A stretch of DNA of 47,508 bases from assembly GCA_964582785.1 (NCBI GenBank), contig CAZOTT010000010.1, positions 1-47,508 on the forward strand. The letters run 5' to 3'. Below, in pieces: positions 33,499 to 40,245 of the stretch (position 1 is its first letter; every line of letters starts with the position of its first letter). This DNA is from JAMOQA01 sp964582785. GTDB lineage: Bacteria; Acidobacteriota; Polarisedimenticolia; J045. A program made the translations under genes and the position numbers. The notes beneath the pieces were generated by a model. The model was not told where the DNA came from. It saw only the letters and a list, made by a program, of their open reading frames with translations, and searched no databases.

Positions 33499-34052
33499 TG
33501 CTGTTCGCACTCCGTGCGGGTGTAGATCGGCAGCCGCGCCCGCGTGACGGCCTTCTCCCCGGAGGCGTCCCGACCGCGGAAGGTGATCACCACGTCTCCC
33601 ACCTCGCCGCCGTGGAAGTAGACCGGGATGTCCGGCGCCTCGACGGTCGTGATGTCGACGCTCGCGGTCCCCCCGGCCGGAACCGTGATCTGGACCCCTT
33701 CCTCCCGCCGGGGCGGGGGAGTCCCGATCTTCATGTCGTACCGGATCTCCATCGTGGTGAACGTGACGTCGTTGAACGCCGAGTTCGCCTGCCCCCGCAT
33801 GCGGGAGGTGAAGTTGGCGGTGTTGATGGTGTCGTAGAAGACCTGGTCCTTCGTCCCGTCCCCGTCCACGTCGACCAGCTTTCCATCCACGTCCACGCAC
33901 GCGGCCACCGGGTCGAAGCTGTCGACGTTGACCAGGTTCTCCGACTGGTCAGGGTCATCCGTCGCGCTGTTGCAGCCGGCCAGCAGGACCGTGGCGAGCC
34001 CCGCCACGGCGAGGACCAGGAACAGGCGGGTCATCCTCTTCTCGTTCCACAT
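33495..34052 (-). CDS. Pilus-operon lipoprotein of unknown function
   Basis: A 185-residue lipoprotein: a basic N-terminus, hydrophobic segment and lipobox LLAGC with acceptor Cys27. Next to it is a loop DVDGDGTKD (61-69) that matches the EF-hand/dockerin-type calcium loop DxDxDGxxD. The rest is probably a beta-sandwich (VQITVPAGGTASVDITTVEAPDIPVYFHGGEVGDVVITFRGRD). No family recognised. It starts 15 bases after pilQ and couples by ATGA to the Roadblock gene. The usual secretin pilotin (PilF/PilW, TPR-rich) does not look like this; a pilQ-associated or calcium-sensing role is only suggested by position. Confidence 0.7.
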   Translation of the reverse strand: MWNEKRMTRLFLVLAVAGLATVLLAGCNSATDDPDQSENLVNVDSFDPVAACVDVDGKLVDVDGDGTKDQVFYDTINTANFTSRMRGQANSAFNDVTFTTMEIRYDMKIGTPPPRREEGVQITVPAGGTASVDITTVEAPDIPVYFHGGEVGDVVITFRGRDASGEKAVTRARLPIYTRTECEQQ

Positions 34053-34067
34053 GGCTCGACCCCCTCG

Positions 34068-36335
34068 TCAGGACGCCTTGATGATGCGCGGCGTGATGAA
34101 GATCAGCAGCTCCCGGTTCCGGGACTGCTGATTGCGGCTCCGGAACAGCCAGCCGATCCCCGGCAGGTGCCGGAGCCAGGGCACGCCCGTTTCACTCCGT
34201 CCCTCGTTCACGCTGAAGATGCCGCCGATGACCGTGGTCGCCCCGTCGTTCACCATCAGCTTGGTCTTCGCCTGCTGCGTGTTGATCGCCGGGACATCGC
34301 CGACCGTGTTGACGAAGTCCGGCGAGTTGTTCTCCACCTCGACGTCCAGGATGATCGTTCCCTCCGCCGTGATCTGCGGCGTGCAGCGCAGGACCAGGGA
34401 CATCGAGACGAACTGGACATCGATCTCGGTGGCGGTGGTGGTGACGATCGGGACCCGCACGCCCTGCTCGATCTCGGCGGTCTCGTTGTTCTGCGTCGCG
34501 ATCTTCGGCGAGGACAACCGGCGGGCGTACCCCTCGGTCTCGAGGGCATCGAGGGTCAGGTCGAGGGTGAAGGAGTCGAGCACGTTGCCGAAGGAGAACC
34601 CCAGGGCGGACACGCCGGGGTTGCGCGGCAGGTTCAGGTCGTAGTCCATCCGGGCCCGGTGGGGAAACTGCATCCCGGTCTGGGTCCCGAGGTTCGGGTC
34701 GGCGGCGGCCGACATGCCCCACCGGATTCCCAGGTCGTGGACGAAGTCGCGGGAAACCTCGACGATCCGCGCCTCGATCATCACCTGGGGCGTCTCCGCG
34801 TCGAGGGTGGTCAGCAGCTTGTCCACCGCCCGGATCCGCTGGGGGACGTCCCGGATGATCAGGGTGTTCGTCCGCTCGTCGACGATCACCTTCCCCTTGG
34901 GGCTGAGGATCGCGTCCCGGATCACCCGCTCGATCTCCTTGGCCTTGGCGTAGGAAAGGGTCCGCGTGATCGTGACGGGGGGATCCTCCAGTTCCCGGGC
35001 CTCGTTCAGGGCCTTCCGCGCCGCCGCCTCCTGGGCCAGCTTGGAGACGGGAGCGATGCGAACCACGTTCCCCTCCAGCACCATGTCGAGCCCGTTGCTC
35101 TTGAGGATCAGGTCGAGGGCCTGGTCCCAGGGCACGTTGTCGACGACGATGGTCACCGCGCCGCTGACCGCCGGGTCGAGAACGAAGTTCAGGCCGGAGA
35201 TGTCGTGGAAGACGCCGAAGACCTGCTTGATGTCGGCATCGACCAGGTTGAGGCTGATCCGCTGCCCGTGGTACTTCCGGGTGGTGTCATCGATCGTCTT
35301 CGTGGTGGCGTCCGGCAGCGGCACCACCGCCGCGGAGGCGTGGTCGGCCGCCAGGCGGGTGACCGCCGGGGCCGTTTTCGGGGCCGGTTTCCCGGCGCCC
35401 GACTGTTCCGCCTGCCGCACGACCTGCTCGACCGCGGGCGGCAGCTCCGGGGCCGGGGCGGGCGCCTCGGCGGCCGGCGCGGGCCGGTGCAGGGCCGCCT
35501 CGGCCGGCCGCGGGCGCTCCACCGCCGGGGTGGTACCGGCGGGCCCGGCGGACGCCGGTTCGACGGCGGGCTCCCCCAGCGGGGCGGCCACGGCCCGTTC
35601 CATCGCCGGGGCCGGTTCCGTTCCCCCGGGGGAGTTGCCCGTGACCTCCGCCCCGGTCGCCGGGTGATCCGCCCCGGCGACCTCGACGGCGGCCGGCGCC
35701 GCCGCCACCGCCGGCACGGTTTCCCGGGCCGGTTCCGGCGCCCTCGCGGCGCTGCCCGTCATTTCCTCCCCGCCCGCCGGTTCCTCCGCCGCGGCGGTTT
35801 CCACGGCCGCCGACGCCGGGTGCTCTTCCCGTTTCCCGGCGGCGAGGGCGGCGGTCAGCCGCTCCCGCGGCCCGACCAGCACCACGAGGCCGTCGGAACG
35901 CTGCTCGGCGTGCCACCCGAGGGGGGTCGCCAGGTCGAGGACCACCCGGGCCATCGGGTGGGGGGAGAGCCGGTACTGCCCCAGGCGCACGCGCACGAGC
36001 GCGTCCCCCACCTCGACCCGCTTCCGGGCAACGCGGTTGGTGACACCGGGAAGGTCGAAGACCAGCCGGTCGGGACCCGTCAGGGTGAACACCTGGTAGG
36101 GAAGCACCCCGTCGGCGGCCAGCCGGATTTCCTTGCCTCCCCACGGCGTGTCCCGCACCTCCACGCCCAGCAGGCGGGTCGCCGCGGCGGCCCCTTCCGG
36201 CGCCGTCACGCTGGCCAGCAGGGGCGGGCGGTCGTCGTAGGGGTCCGCCGCCAGGGTCGGGCCCAGCAGGGTCGTGGCCACCATGGCCACCGCCAGGAAC
36301 CGCGCGGCGCGGTTCCGGAGGTCACGCCTTCTCAT
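34068..36335 (-). CDS. pilQ: Type IV pilus secretin PilQ
   Basis: A 755-residue outer membrane secretin through which the pilus passes. Signal peptide 1-30 (LLGPTLA|ADP-like). One AMIN domain (about 50-155) that would bind peptidoglycan. Then a linker of about 190 residues made almost only of Ala, Pro, Glu, Gly and Val (about 160-350). STN/N0 domain (about 365-430), N1 domain (about 450-510, with VDERTNTLIIRDVPQRI) and the secretin core from about 515 to the end, with VPIVTTTATEIDVQFVSMSLVLRCTPQIT and PGIGWLFRSRNQQSRNRELLIFITPRII. The start overlaps the pilP stop by ATGA; the lipoprotein gene follows. Confidence 0.97.
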   Translation of the reverse strand: MRRRDLRNRAARFLAVAMVATTLLGPTLAADPYDDRPPLLASVTAPEGAAAATRLLGVEVRDTPWGGKEIRLAADGVLPYQVFTLTGPDRLVFDLPGVTNRVARKRVEVGDALVRVRLGQYRLSPHPMARVVLDLATPLGWHAEQRSDGLVVLVGPRERLTAALAAGKREEHPASAAVETAAAEEPAGGEEMTGSAARAPEPARETVPAVAAAPAAVEVAGADHPATGAEVTGNSPGGTEPAPAMERAVAAPLGEPAVEPASAGPAGTTPAVERPRPAEAALHRPAPAAEAPAPAPELPPAVEQVVRQAEQSGAGKPAPKTAPAVTRLAADHASAAVVPLPDATTKTIDDTTRKYHGQRISLNLVDADIKQVFGVFHDISGLNFVLDPAVSGAVTIVVDNVPWDQALDLILKSNGLDMVLEGNVVRIAPVSKLAQEAAARKALNEARELEDPPVTITRTLSYAKAKEIERVIRDAILSPKGKVIVDERTNTLIIRDVPQRIRAVDKLLTTLDAETPQVMIEARIVEVSRDFVHDLGIRWGMSAAADPNLGTQTGMQFPHRARMDYDLNLPRNPGVSALGFSFGNVLDSFTLDLTLDALETEGYARRLSSPKIATQNNETAEIEQGVRVPIVTTTATEIDVQFVSMSLVLRCTPQITAEGTIILDVEVENNSPDFVNTVGDVPAINTQQAKTKLMVNDGATTVIGGIFSVNEGRSETGVPWLRHLPGIGWLFRSRNQQSRNRELLIFITPRIIKAS

Positions 36336-36883
36336 GCGCCCTCCTCCTCAGCGACAGGATCTTCGTCCTCGTCGATCGGCTGAAGCCTCTTGATCACGTC
36401 CCGGTAGGGCTTGATCCGCCGGGGATCGTCCACCTGCTGCCGGAACACGACGACGCCCCGGCGAGGATCGATGGAGATGAGCCGGGCGTCGTAGACGTAG
36501 TCGCCCACCCGGAGCGTGTAGCCCCGGTTGTCGGAACCCTGGAACAGCGCGAGGGGCTCTCCGGCGGGCCCGACGAAGATCCCCTTGAGATCGATCTCGG
36601 AGACCAGCATCCCGGCGATCCCCTTGGGCCGCTTGCCCTTGAACTCCCTGCGCGCCCGGACGAGGGGCTCGAACGGGTCCCGGCGTCCCGCGGGATCGTA
36701 GGTGAAATGGCGGCCGCTGATCACGGCCTCGTTGTCCTGGCGGATCTGGTCGAGGACCCGGCCCTGTCCGGGTTTCTCCCCCGGGTTCCCGCCACGGTCT
36801 CCCGCCAGGCCGGGCGCCGCGAGGGCGACGGCCAGCACGGCCAGGACCGCCGGAACCCGGTTCAGGGCGCCCGTCGCGTTCAT
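36332..36883 (-). CDS. pilP: Type IV pilus alignment protein PilP
   Basis: A 183-residue periplasmic protein that links the inner-membrane PilNO dimer to PilQ. It has a signal-like N-terminus (VPAVLAVLAVALAAPGLAG) without a lipobox cysteine, whereas many PilP proteins are lipoproteins. The conserved DPFEPLVRARRE motif and the C-terminal beta-domain (LKGIFVGPAGEPLALFQGSDNRGYTLRVGDYVYDARLISIDPRRGVVVFRQ) match PilP. ATGA overlaps connect it on both sides, with pilO upstream and pilQ downstream. Confidence 0.93.
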   Translation of the reverse strand: MNATGALNRVPAVLAVLAVALAAPGLAGDRGGNPGEKPGQGRVLDQIRQDNEAVISGRHFTYDPAGRRDPFEPLVRARREFKGKRPKGIAGMLVSEIDLKGIFVGPAGEPLALFQGSDNRGYTLRVGDYVYDARLISIDPRRGVVVFRQQVDDPRRIKPYRDVIKRLQPIDEDEDPVAEEEGA

Positions 36884-37479
36884 GCGTCACCTCCCTCGTC
36901 GGCCCGCTTTTCCTCCTTGTAGATGAAGGTCTTGGCCGTGAACGAGGCCTCGATCGTCGCCCGCGTCGCCCCGGTCCGGGCGCTCCTCGCCGGGGTGATC
37001 GTCACGTTCTCGATGTTGATGATCCGGGCGTGCTTCCCCACCCGGTCGAAGAACATCCCGAGCTGGTGGTAGGTTCCCCGGACCTGCATCTGGATCGGCT
37101 GCTCGACCAGGAACTCCCCCTCCTGCAGGTCACCCGGGGCGAACACCAGCAGGTCGAGGTTCGTCTGGTCGGCCAGGCTCTTGATCCATTTCAGGAGGTC
37201 GCCCAGTTCCGGCTCGGTGGGCAGCACCTGGCGCAGGTCCGCCAGCTTGCGCTCCAGCGCCGCGATGTCCCGCTCGAGCTCGTCGAGCCGCGCCCGGGCC
37301 TGTCGGCCCTTGCGGATCTCCGCCTGGAGTTTCTCCAGCTGCTTTTCCTGCCGCTCGATCCTCCTCTCCTTTGCCGAGAAGTTCAGCGGCGCCATCCGGT
37401 ACGAGACGAAGACCAGCGCCAGGCAGATCGCGGCCGCGATCCCGACCTTTCCCCACCACGGCAGGTTCTTCAGGTCCAT
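36880..37479 (-). CDS. pilO: Type IV pilus alignment protein PilO
   Basis: A 199-residue bitopic inner-membrane protein: a short cytoplasmic tail, one membrane helix (KVGIAAAICLALVFVSYRM, 11-29), a coiled coil (about 35-85, ERRIERQEKQLEKLQAEI, LDELERDIAALERKLADL) and a ferredoxin-like periplasmic domain with VEQPIQMQVRGTYHQLGMFFDRVGK and ARIINIENVTITPA. This is the PilO layout. It follows pilN by 3 bases and overlaps pilP by ATGA. Confidence 0.94.
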   Translation of the reverse strand: MDLKNLPWWGKVGIAAAICLALVFVSYRMAPLNFSAKERRIERQEKQLEKLQAEIRKGRQARARLDELERDIAALERKLADLRQVLPTEPELGDLLKWIKSLADQTNLDLLVFAPGDLQEGEFLVEQPIQMQVRGTYHQLGMFFDRVGKHARIINIENVTITPARSARTGATRATIEASFTAKTFIYKEEKRADEGGDA

Positions 37480-37482
37480 CCC

Positions 37483-38088
37483 TCACCCCCTCGGCGCCGC
37501 GGCCGCCGGCCGCTCCTCGCCCTCCGCCGGCTGTCCCTCCGGCGCGGGGCGGAAGCGGCAGGACAACTGGAAGCTGACACCTTCCGGGACCTGGCGGGTG
37601 TTGCCGAGGACGACGTCGGTGAACCAGGGCGAGTTCTTCAGGTTGTTGTAGAAGTTCGAGACAGCGTTGAAGGTGGTCGCCTTGCCCACGATCTCGACGC
37701 GCCCCTCCTGCTCGGCGAGGCGTTCCAGCCACAGGTAGTCGGGGAGCTGCCGGCTCACCTGGTCGAGCAGGTGCACCGGGACCTTCTGCTTCCGTTTCAG
37801 GTCGGAGATCAGCTCGACCCGCTTCTGGAGGGCATCCTTCTTGGCCTGGTACTCGTCCACCGCCTGCAGCGCCTTGGCCAGTTCCTTGCGCTCCTGCTCC
37901 GCCCGGGAAATCTCCTGCTTCAGCTCCGACAGGCGGGAGTTGAGCGCGTACCAGCGCCAGCCGATGAAGCCCGCGGTCAGCACGATCACGGCGACGATGC
38001 CCGCGACCGCCATCCGGTCGGCCGGGAGGACGGCCTTCTTCTCACCCTGCTCCGGGCGACGCTGCTCCAGCAGGTTGATCCGGATCAT
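37483..38088 (-). CDS. pilN: Type IV pilus assembly protein PilN
   Basis: A 201-residue partner of PilO. It opens with MIRINLLEQRRPEQ, the cytoplasmic peptide that docks onto PilM, then a membrane helix (about 27-47), a coiled coil (about 50-95) and a periplasmic domain with LWLERLAEQEGRVEIVGKATTFNAVSNFYNNLKNSPWF. The C-terminus has an extra Glu/Ala/Pro-rich tail. Its start overlaps the pilM stop by ATGA. Confidence 0.95.
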   Translation of the reverse strand: MIRINLLEQRRPEQGEKKAVLPADRMAVAGIVAVIVLTAGFIGWRWYALNSRLSELKQEISRAEQERKELAKALQAVDEYQAKKDALQKRVELISDLKRKQKVPVHLLDQVSRQLPDYLWLERLAEQEGRVEIVGKATTFNAVSNFYNNLKNSPWFTDVVLGNTRQVPEGVSFQLSCRFRPAPEGQPAEGEERPAAAAPRG

Positions 38089-39149
38089 CGGTCACCCACC
38101 TTTCTCAGCGCGAGACCGACGGCGACCGCCGCATCGGGCCCCATCGCCTCCGCGCGGTCCGCGAGGGACGCGGGAACCTTCAGGCCGCGGAAGGGATCGA
38201 TCAGCTCGACCCGGGCGCCGAACCGTTCCCCCAGGGTGTCGGTGAGGCCCGGCAGGCGCGCCCCGCCGCCGGCGAGGAAGATCGCCTCGAGGGGACTCTC
38301 CGAGCCGGCGAACGCCTTGACGAAGTCCACGGTCCGCTGGATCTCGTGGCACAGCTCCTCGTTGACCGAGCCGAGGATCTCGCGGACCTGGTCTCCGCTG
38401 ACCCCCTCGACCGCTTCCCCGCGCTTGGCCGCCTCGGCCTGGTCGCGGGAAAGGCTGAGCTCCCGCTGGAGGGTGTCGGTGTACTGGTTGCCACCCATCG
38501 AGATGTCACGCCAGAAGACGCTGACTCCCCCCCGCAGGATGGCGATGCTGGTCACCGAAGCCCCGATGTCGATCAGGGCCGCGGAGTCCGGGACGTCCCC
38601 CGCGTAGTTCGCCTCGAAGCAGTTGAGAGCCGCGAAACTGGCCACGTCGACGACCACCGGTTCGAGGCCCGCCTGGCCGATCACCGAGGTGTAGTCGTCG
38701 ATCTTCTCCTTGCGGGCCGCCACCAGGATGACGTCCATGTTTCCGTCACCGGCGAGCGACGCCCCCTCGAGGACGTAGTAGTCGAGGGACACCTCGTTGA
38801 TATTGAACGGGATGTACTGCTCCGCCTCCCACCTGATCTGTTCCGCCAGCTCCTGCTCGGACATCTGGGGCACGTTGATCCGGCGGATGATCACCGAGGG
38901 GCCGGACAGGGCCGTGGCCACCCGCTTTTCGCGGATCCGTTCCTGGTCCCAGATCCGCCGCAGGGTGTCGACCACCAGCCCCGCGTCCATGATCGTCCCG
39001 TCGACGATGGCCTCCTGGGGGAGCGGCTCGTGCGCGAGGGCCCTGGCTTCCCACCCCCTGCCCCGACCGATCTCCCTCAGCTCGACGACCTTGATCGAGC
39101 TGTCACCGATGTCCAGCCCGACCAGGTCCCTGGACCGCCCGAAGAGCAT
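38085..39149 (-). CDS. pilM: Type IV pilus assembly ATPase-like protein PilM
   Basis: A 354-residue actin-like cytoplasmic protein that binds the PilN tail. GLDIGDSSIKVVEL (phosphate 1), ALIDIGASVTSIAIL (phosphate 2), IFLAGGGARLPGLTDTLGERFG (adenosine) are the actin-fold nucleotide motifs. YYVLEG and DVILVAARKEKIDDY are typical for PilM. The frame is open 12 codons further upstream, but the ATG at 39149 has GGAGGTACGC before it and gives the normal start LFGRSRDLVGLDIG. It is the first gene of the operon pilMNOPQ-lipoprotein-Roadblock-accB-accC. Confidence 0.96.
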   Translation of the reverse strand: MLFGRSRDLVGLDIGDSSIKVVELREIGRGRGWEARALAHEPLPQEAIVDGTIMDAGLVVDTLRRIWDQERIREKRVATALSGPSVIIRRINVPQMSEQELAEQIRWEAEQYIPFNINEVSLDYYVLEGASLAGDGNMDVILVAARKEKIDDYTSVIGQAGLEPVVVDVASFAALNCFEANYAGDVPDSAALIDIGASVTSIAILRGGVSVFWRDISMGGNQYTDTLQRELSLSRDQAEAAKRGEAVEGVSGDQVREILGSVNEELCHEIQRTVDFVKAFAGSESPLEAIFLAGGGARLPGLTDTLGERFGARVELIDPFRGLKVPASLADRAEAMGPDAAVAVGLALRKVGDR

Positions 39150-39198
39150 CGCGTACCTCCGCGCCGGCCTTCCCGGTGCCGCCATCCGAACCGTGCCG

Positions 39199-39228
39199 AA
39201 AGTACGCGATCGAGCGGGGGCGGGTCAA
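39199..39228 (-). promoter_or_regulatory. Candidate proximal promoter for pilM operon
   Basis: TTGACC (39223-39228) and TACTTT (39199-39204) are 18 bases apart on the minus strand, with the start codon about 50 bases further. Good -35, mediocre -10. Confidence 0.4.
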
Positions 39229-39250
39229 GAAGGAACCGAACGGGCCCGGA

Positions 39251-39394
39251 CGGGGGCCGCGGCTGCTTCCCGGCACGTCACCTCTCTCCTCTCGCGTCCT
39301 CCGGCGGGGGTCGGTGGGCACCGGCTCCGCCAGGTTCCACGGGGCCCCCGGGCACGGGCAGGACGGGACGGCCTCCGCCCGGGAAGACCCTCTC
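39251..39394 (-). ncRNA. Possible structured RNA or leader upstream of pilM
   Basis: On the minus strand CGGGGGCC (39350-39343) can pair with GGCCCCCG (39258-39251), closing a domain of about 100 bases. The last arm can instead form GGCCC-N6-GGGCC (39258-39243), followed by a T-rich run, an alternative terminator-like fold. A TATATT promoter lies just upstream. No known RNA family recognised; GC-only stems are easy to find in this genome. Confidence 0.25.
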
Positions 39395-39400
39395 GGGGCG

Positions 39401-39428
39401 AATATAGGTCCCGGCATTGCCGGGGCAA
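39401..39428 (-). promoter_or_regulatory. Candidate distal promoter reading toward pilM
   Basis: TTGCCC (39423-39428) and TATATT (39401-39406) are 16 bases apart on the minus strand. The -10 is among the strongest in the window (5 of 6). Its spacer overlaps the dyad CCCGGC-ATT-GCCGGG (39410-39424), which could be an operator. Confidence 0.45.
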
Positions 39429-39514
39429 CCGTCCGGTTCCGTTCGCGATCGCCCCGGCCCGCACGGCCTGATCCGCCGCGCCCCGGCCGGCGCCGGGATC
39501 CGGGGGACCCGGAC

Positions 39515-39543
39515 TTGACGGCCCCCGGCCGGCCGGCTAGACT
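39515..39543 (+). promoter_or_regulatory. rpmB promoter
   Basis: TTGACG (39515-39520) and TAGACT (39538-39543), spacer 17. Five of six and four of six consensus matches. Start would be near 39550, about 40 bases before rpmB. Confidence 0.7.
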
Positions 39544-39590
39544 TCCGCGATTTTCCGCTTGCGGCCCCCGCGGGGCCGGAGGAGGGGACC

Positions 39591-39788
39591 ATGGCCCGCG
39601 CCTGCGACATCTGTGGAAAGAAGCCCGTGGCGGGCAACTCGATCAGCCATGCCCACAACGTCACCCGCCGCCGGTTCATGCCGAACCTGCACCGGGTGAA
39701 GGCAGTGGACGAGCAGGGGCGCCCGGTGCGGCTGACGGTCTGCACCCGCTGCCTGCGCTCCGGCAGGGTGACGAAGCGGGTTTCCTGA
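39591..39788 (+). CDS. rpmB: Ribosomal protein L28 (bL28)
   Basis: A 65-residue 50S subunit protein. It starts MARACDICGKKPVAGNSISHAHN and has RRRFMPNLHRVKA and LTVCTRCLRSGRV. Cys5, Cys8, Cys51 and Cys54 form two CxxC pairs, so this is the zinc-binding (C+) form; in many bacteria a C-minus copy takes over under zinc starvation, regulated by Zur. The ATG follows GGAGGAGGGGACC. A single-gene transcript with its own promoter and a hairpin downstream. Confidence 0.97.
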   Translation: MARACDICGKKPVAGNSISHAHNVTRRRFMPNLHRVKAVDEQGRPVRLTVCTRCLRSGRVTKRVS

Positions 39789-39811
39789 CGGACCTCGGTT
39801 CCCGCCGGGAC

Positions 39812-39836
39812 GGCCGCCCCCCCGGGGGCGGCCTTT
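39812..39836 (+). terminator. rpmB terminator
   Basis: GGCCGCCCCC and GGGGGCGGCC arms with a 2-base centre, followed by TTT, 24 bases after the rpmB stop. The T-run is short but the stem is very stable. It also separates rpmB from the convergent ridA. Confidence 0.65.
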
Positions 39837-39858
39837 CGCGTCGGCGCCGCTCCCGGGT

Positions 39859-40245
39859 TCAGTCGGCCAGGGCCACCGCCTCGATTTCCACGAGGGCGTC
39901 CTTCGGCAGCCGCGCCACCTGGAAGGCGGCCCGGGCCGGACGGTGGCCGCCGAAGGCCTCGGCGTAGACCTCGTTGACCGCGGCGAAGTCCGCCAGGTCC
40001 GCCAGATAGACGGTCGTCTTCAGCACCCGGTCCATTCCCGACCCGGCCGCGACGAGGACCGCGCGCAGGTTCGCCAGGACCTGCCGCGCCTGTTCCGCCG
40101 CCGTCGCCCCGACCAGCTCACCGGTGGACGGATCGATGGCGATCTGCCCGGAGCAGAAGACCAGTCCCCCCCCGCTGACCGCCTGGCTGTACGGTCCGAT
40201 CGCTCCCGGTGCCCGGTCGGTCGTCACGATTCTCGGCTTGCTCAT
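39859..40245 (-). CDS. ridA: RidA family reactive enamine/imine deaminase
   Basis: A 128-residue YjgF/RidA protein that hydrolyses reactive 2-aminoacrylate and similar imines released by PLP enzymes. IGPYSQAV near the N-terminus, FCSGQIAIDPSTGELV, QARQVLANLRAVLVAAGS, KTTVYLADLADFAAVNEVYAEAFGGHRPARAAFQVARLPKDALVEIEAVA are the family signature, with the conserved active-site Arg in HRPARAAFQVARLP. Forms a trimer. Its ATG overlaps the rel stop by ATGA; it is the last gene of a rel-ridA transcript, convergent with rpmB. Confidence 0.95.
   Translation of the reverse strand: MSKPRIVTTDRAPGAIGPYSQAVSGGGLVFCSGQIAIDPSTGELVGATAAEQARQVLANLRAVLVAAGSGMDRVLKTTVYLADLADFAAVNEVYAEAFGGHRPARAAFQVARLPKDALVEIEAVALAD

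Larger units (their letters stand above)
39150..39590. other. Gene-free divergent region between pilM and rpmB
   Basis: This 441-base stretch holds no convincing gene. It has a pilM-proximal promoter candidate (39199-39228), a stronger distal minus-strand candidate (39401-39428), an RNA-like segment between them and the rpmB promoter (39515-39543). Confidence 0.7.

Noticed and set aside
39251..39350. 4.5S (SRP) RNA, because the minus strand has GGAAGCAGCC and a GC terminal stem
   Set aside because: The invariant GGTCAGG...GGAAGGAAGCAGC core with its GGAA tetraloop is absent, so the match is probably chance.
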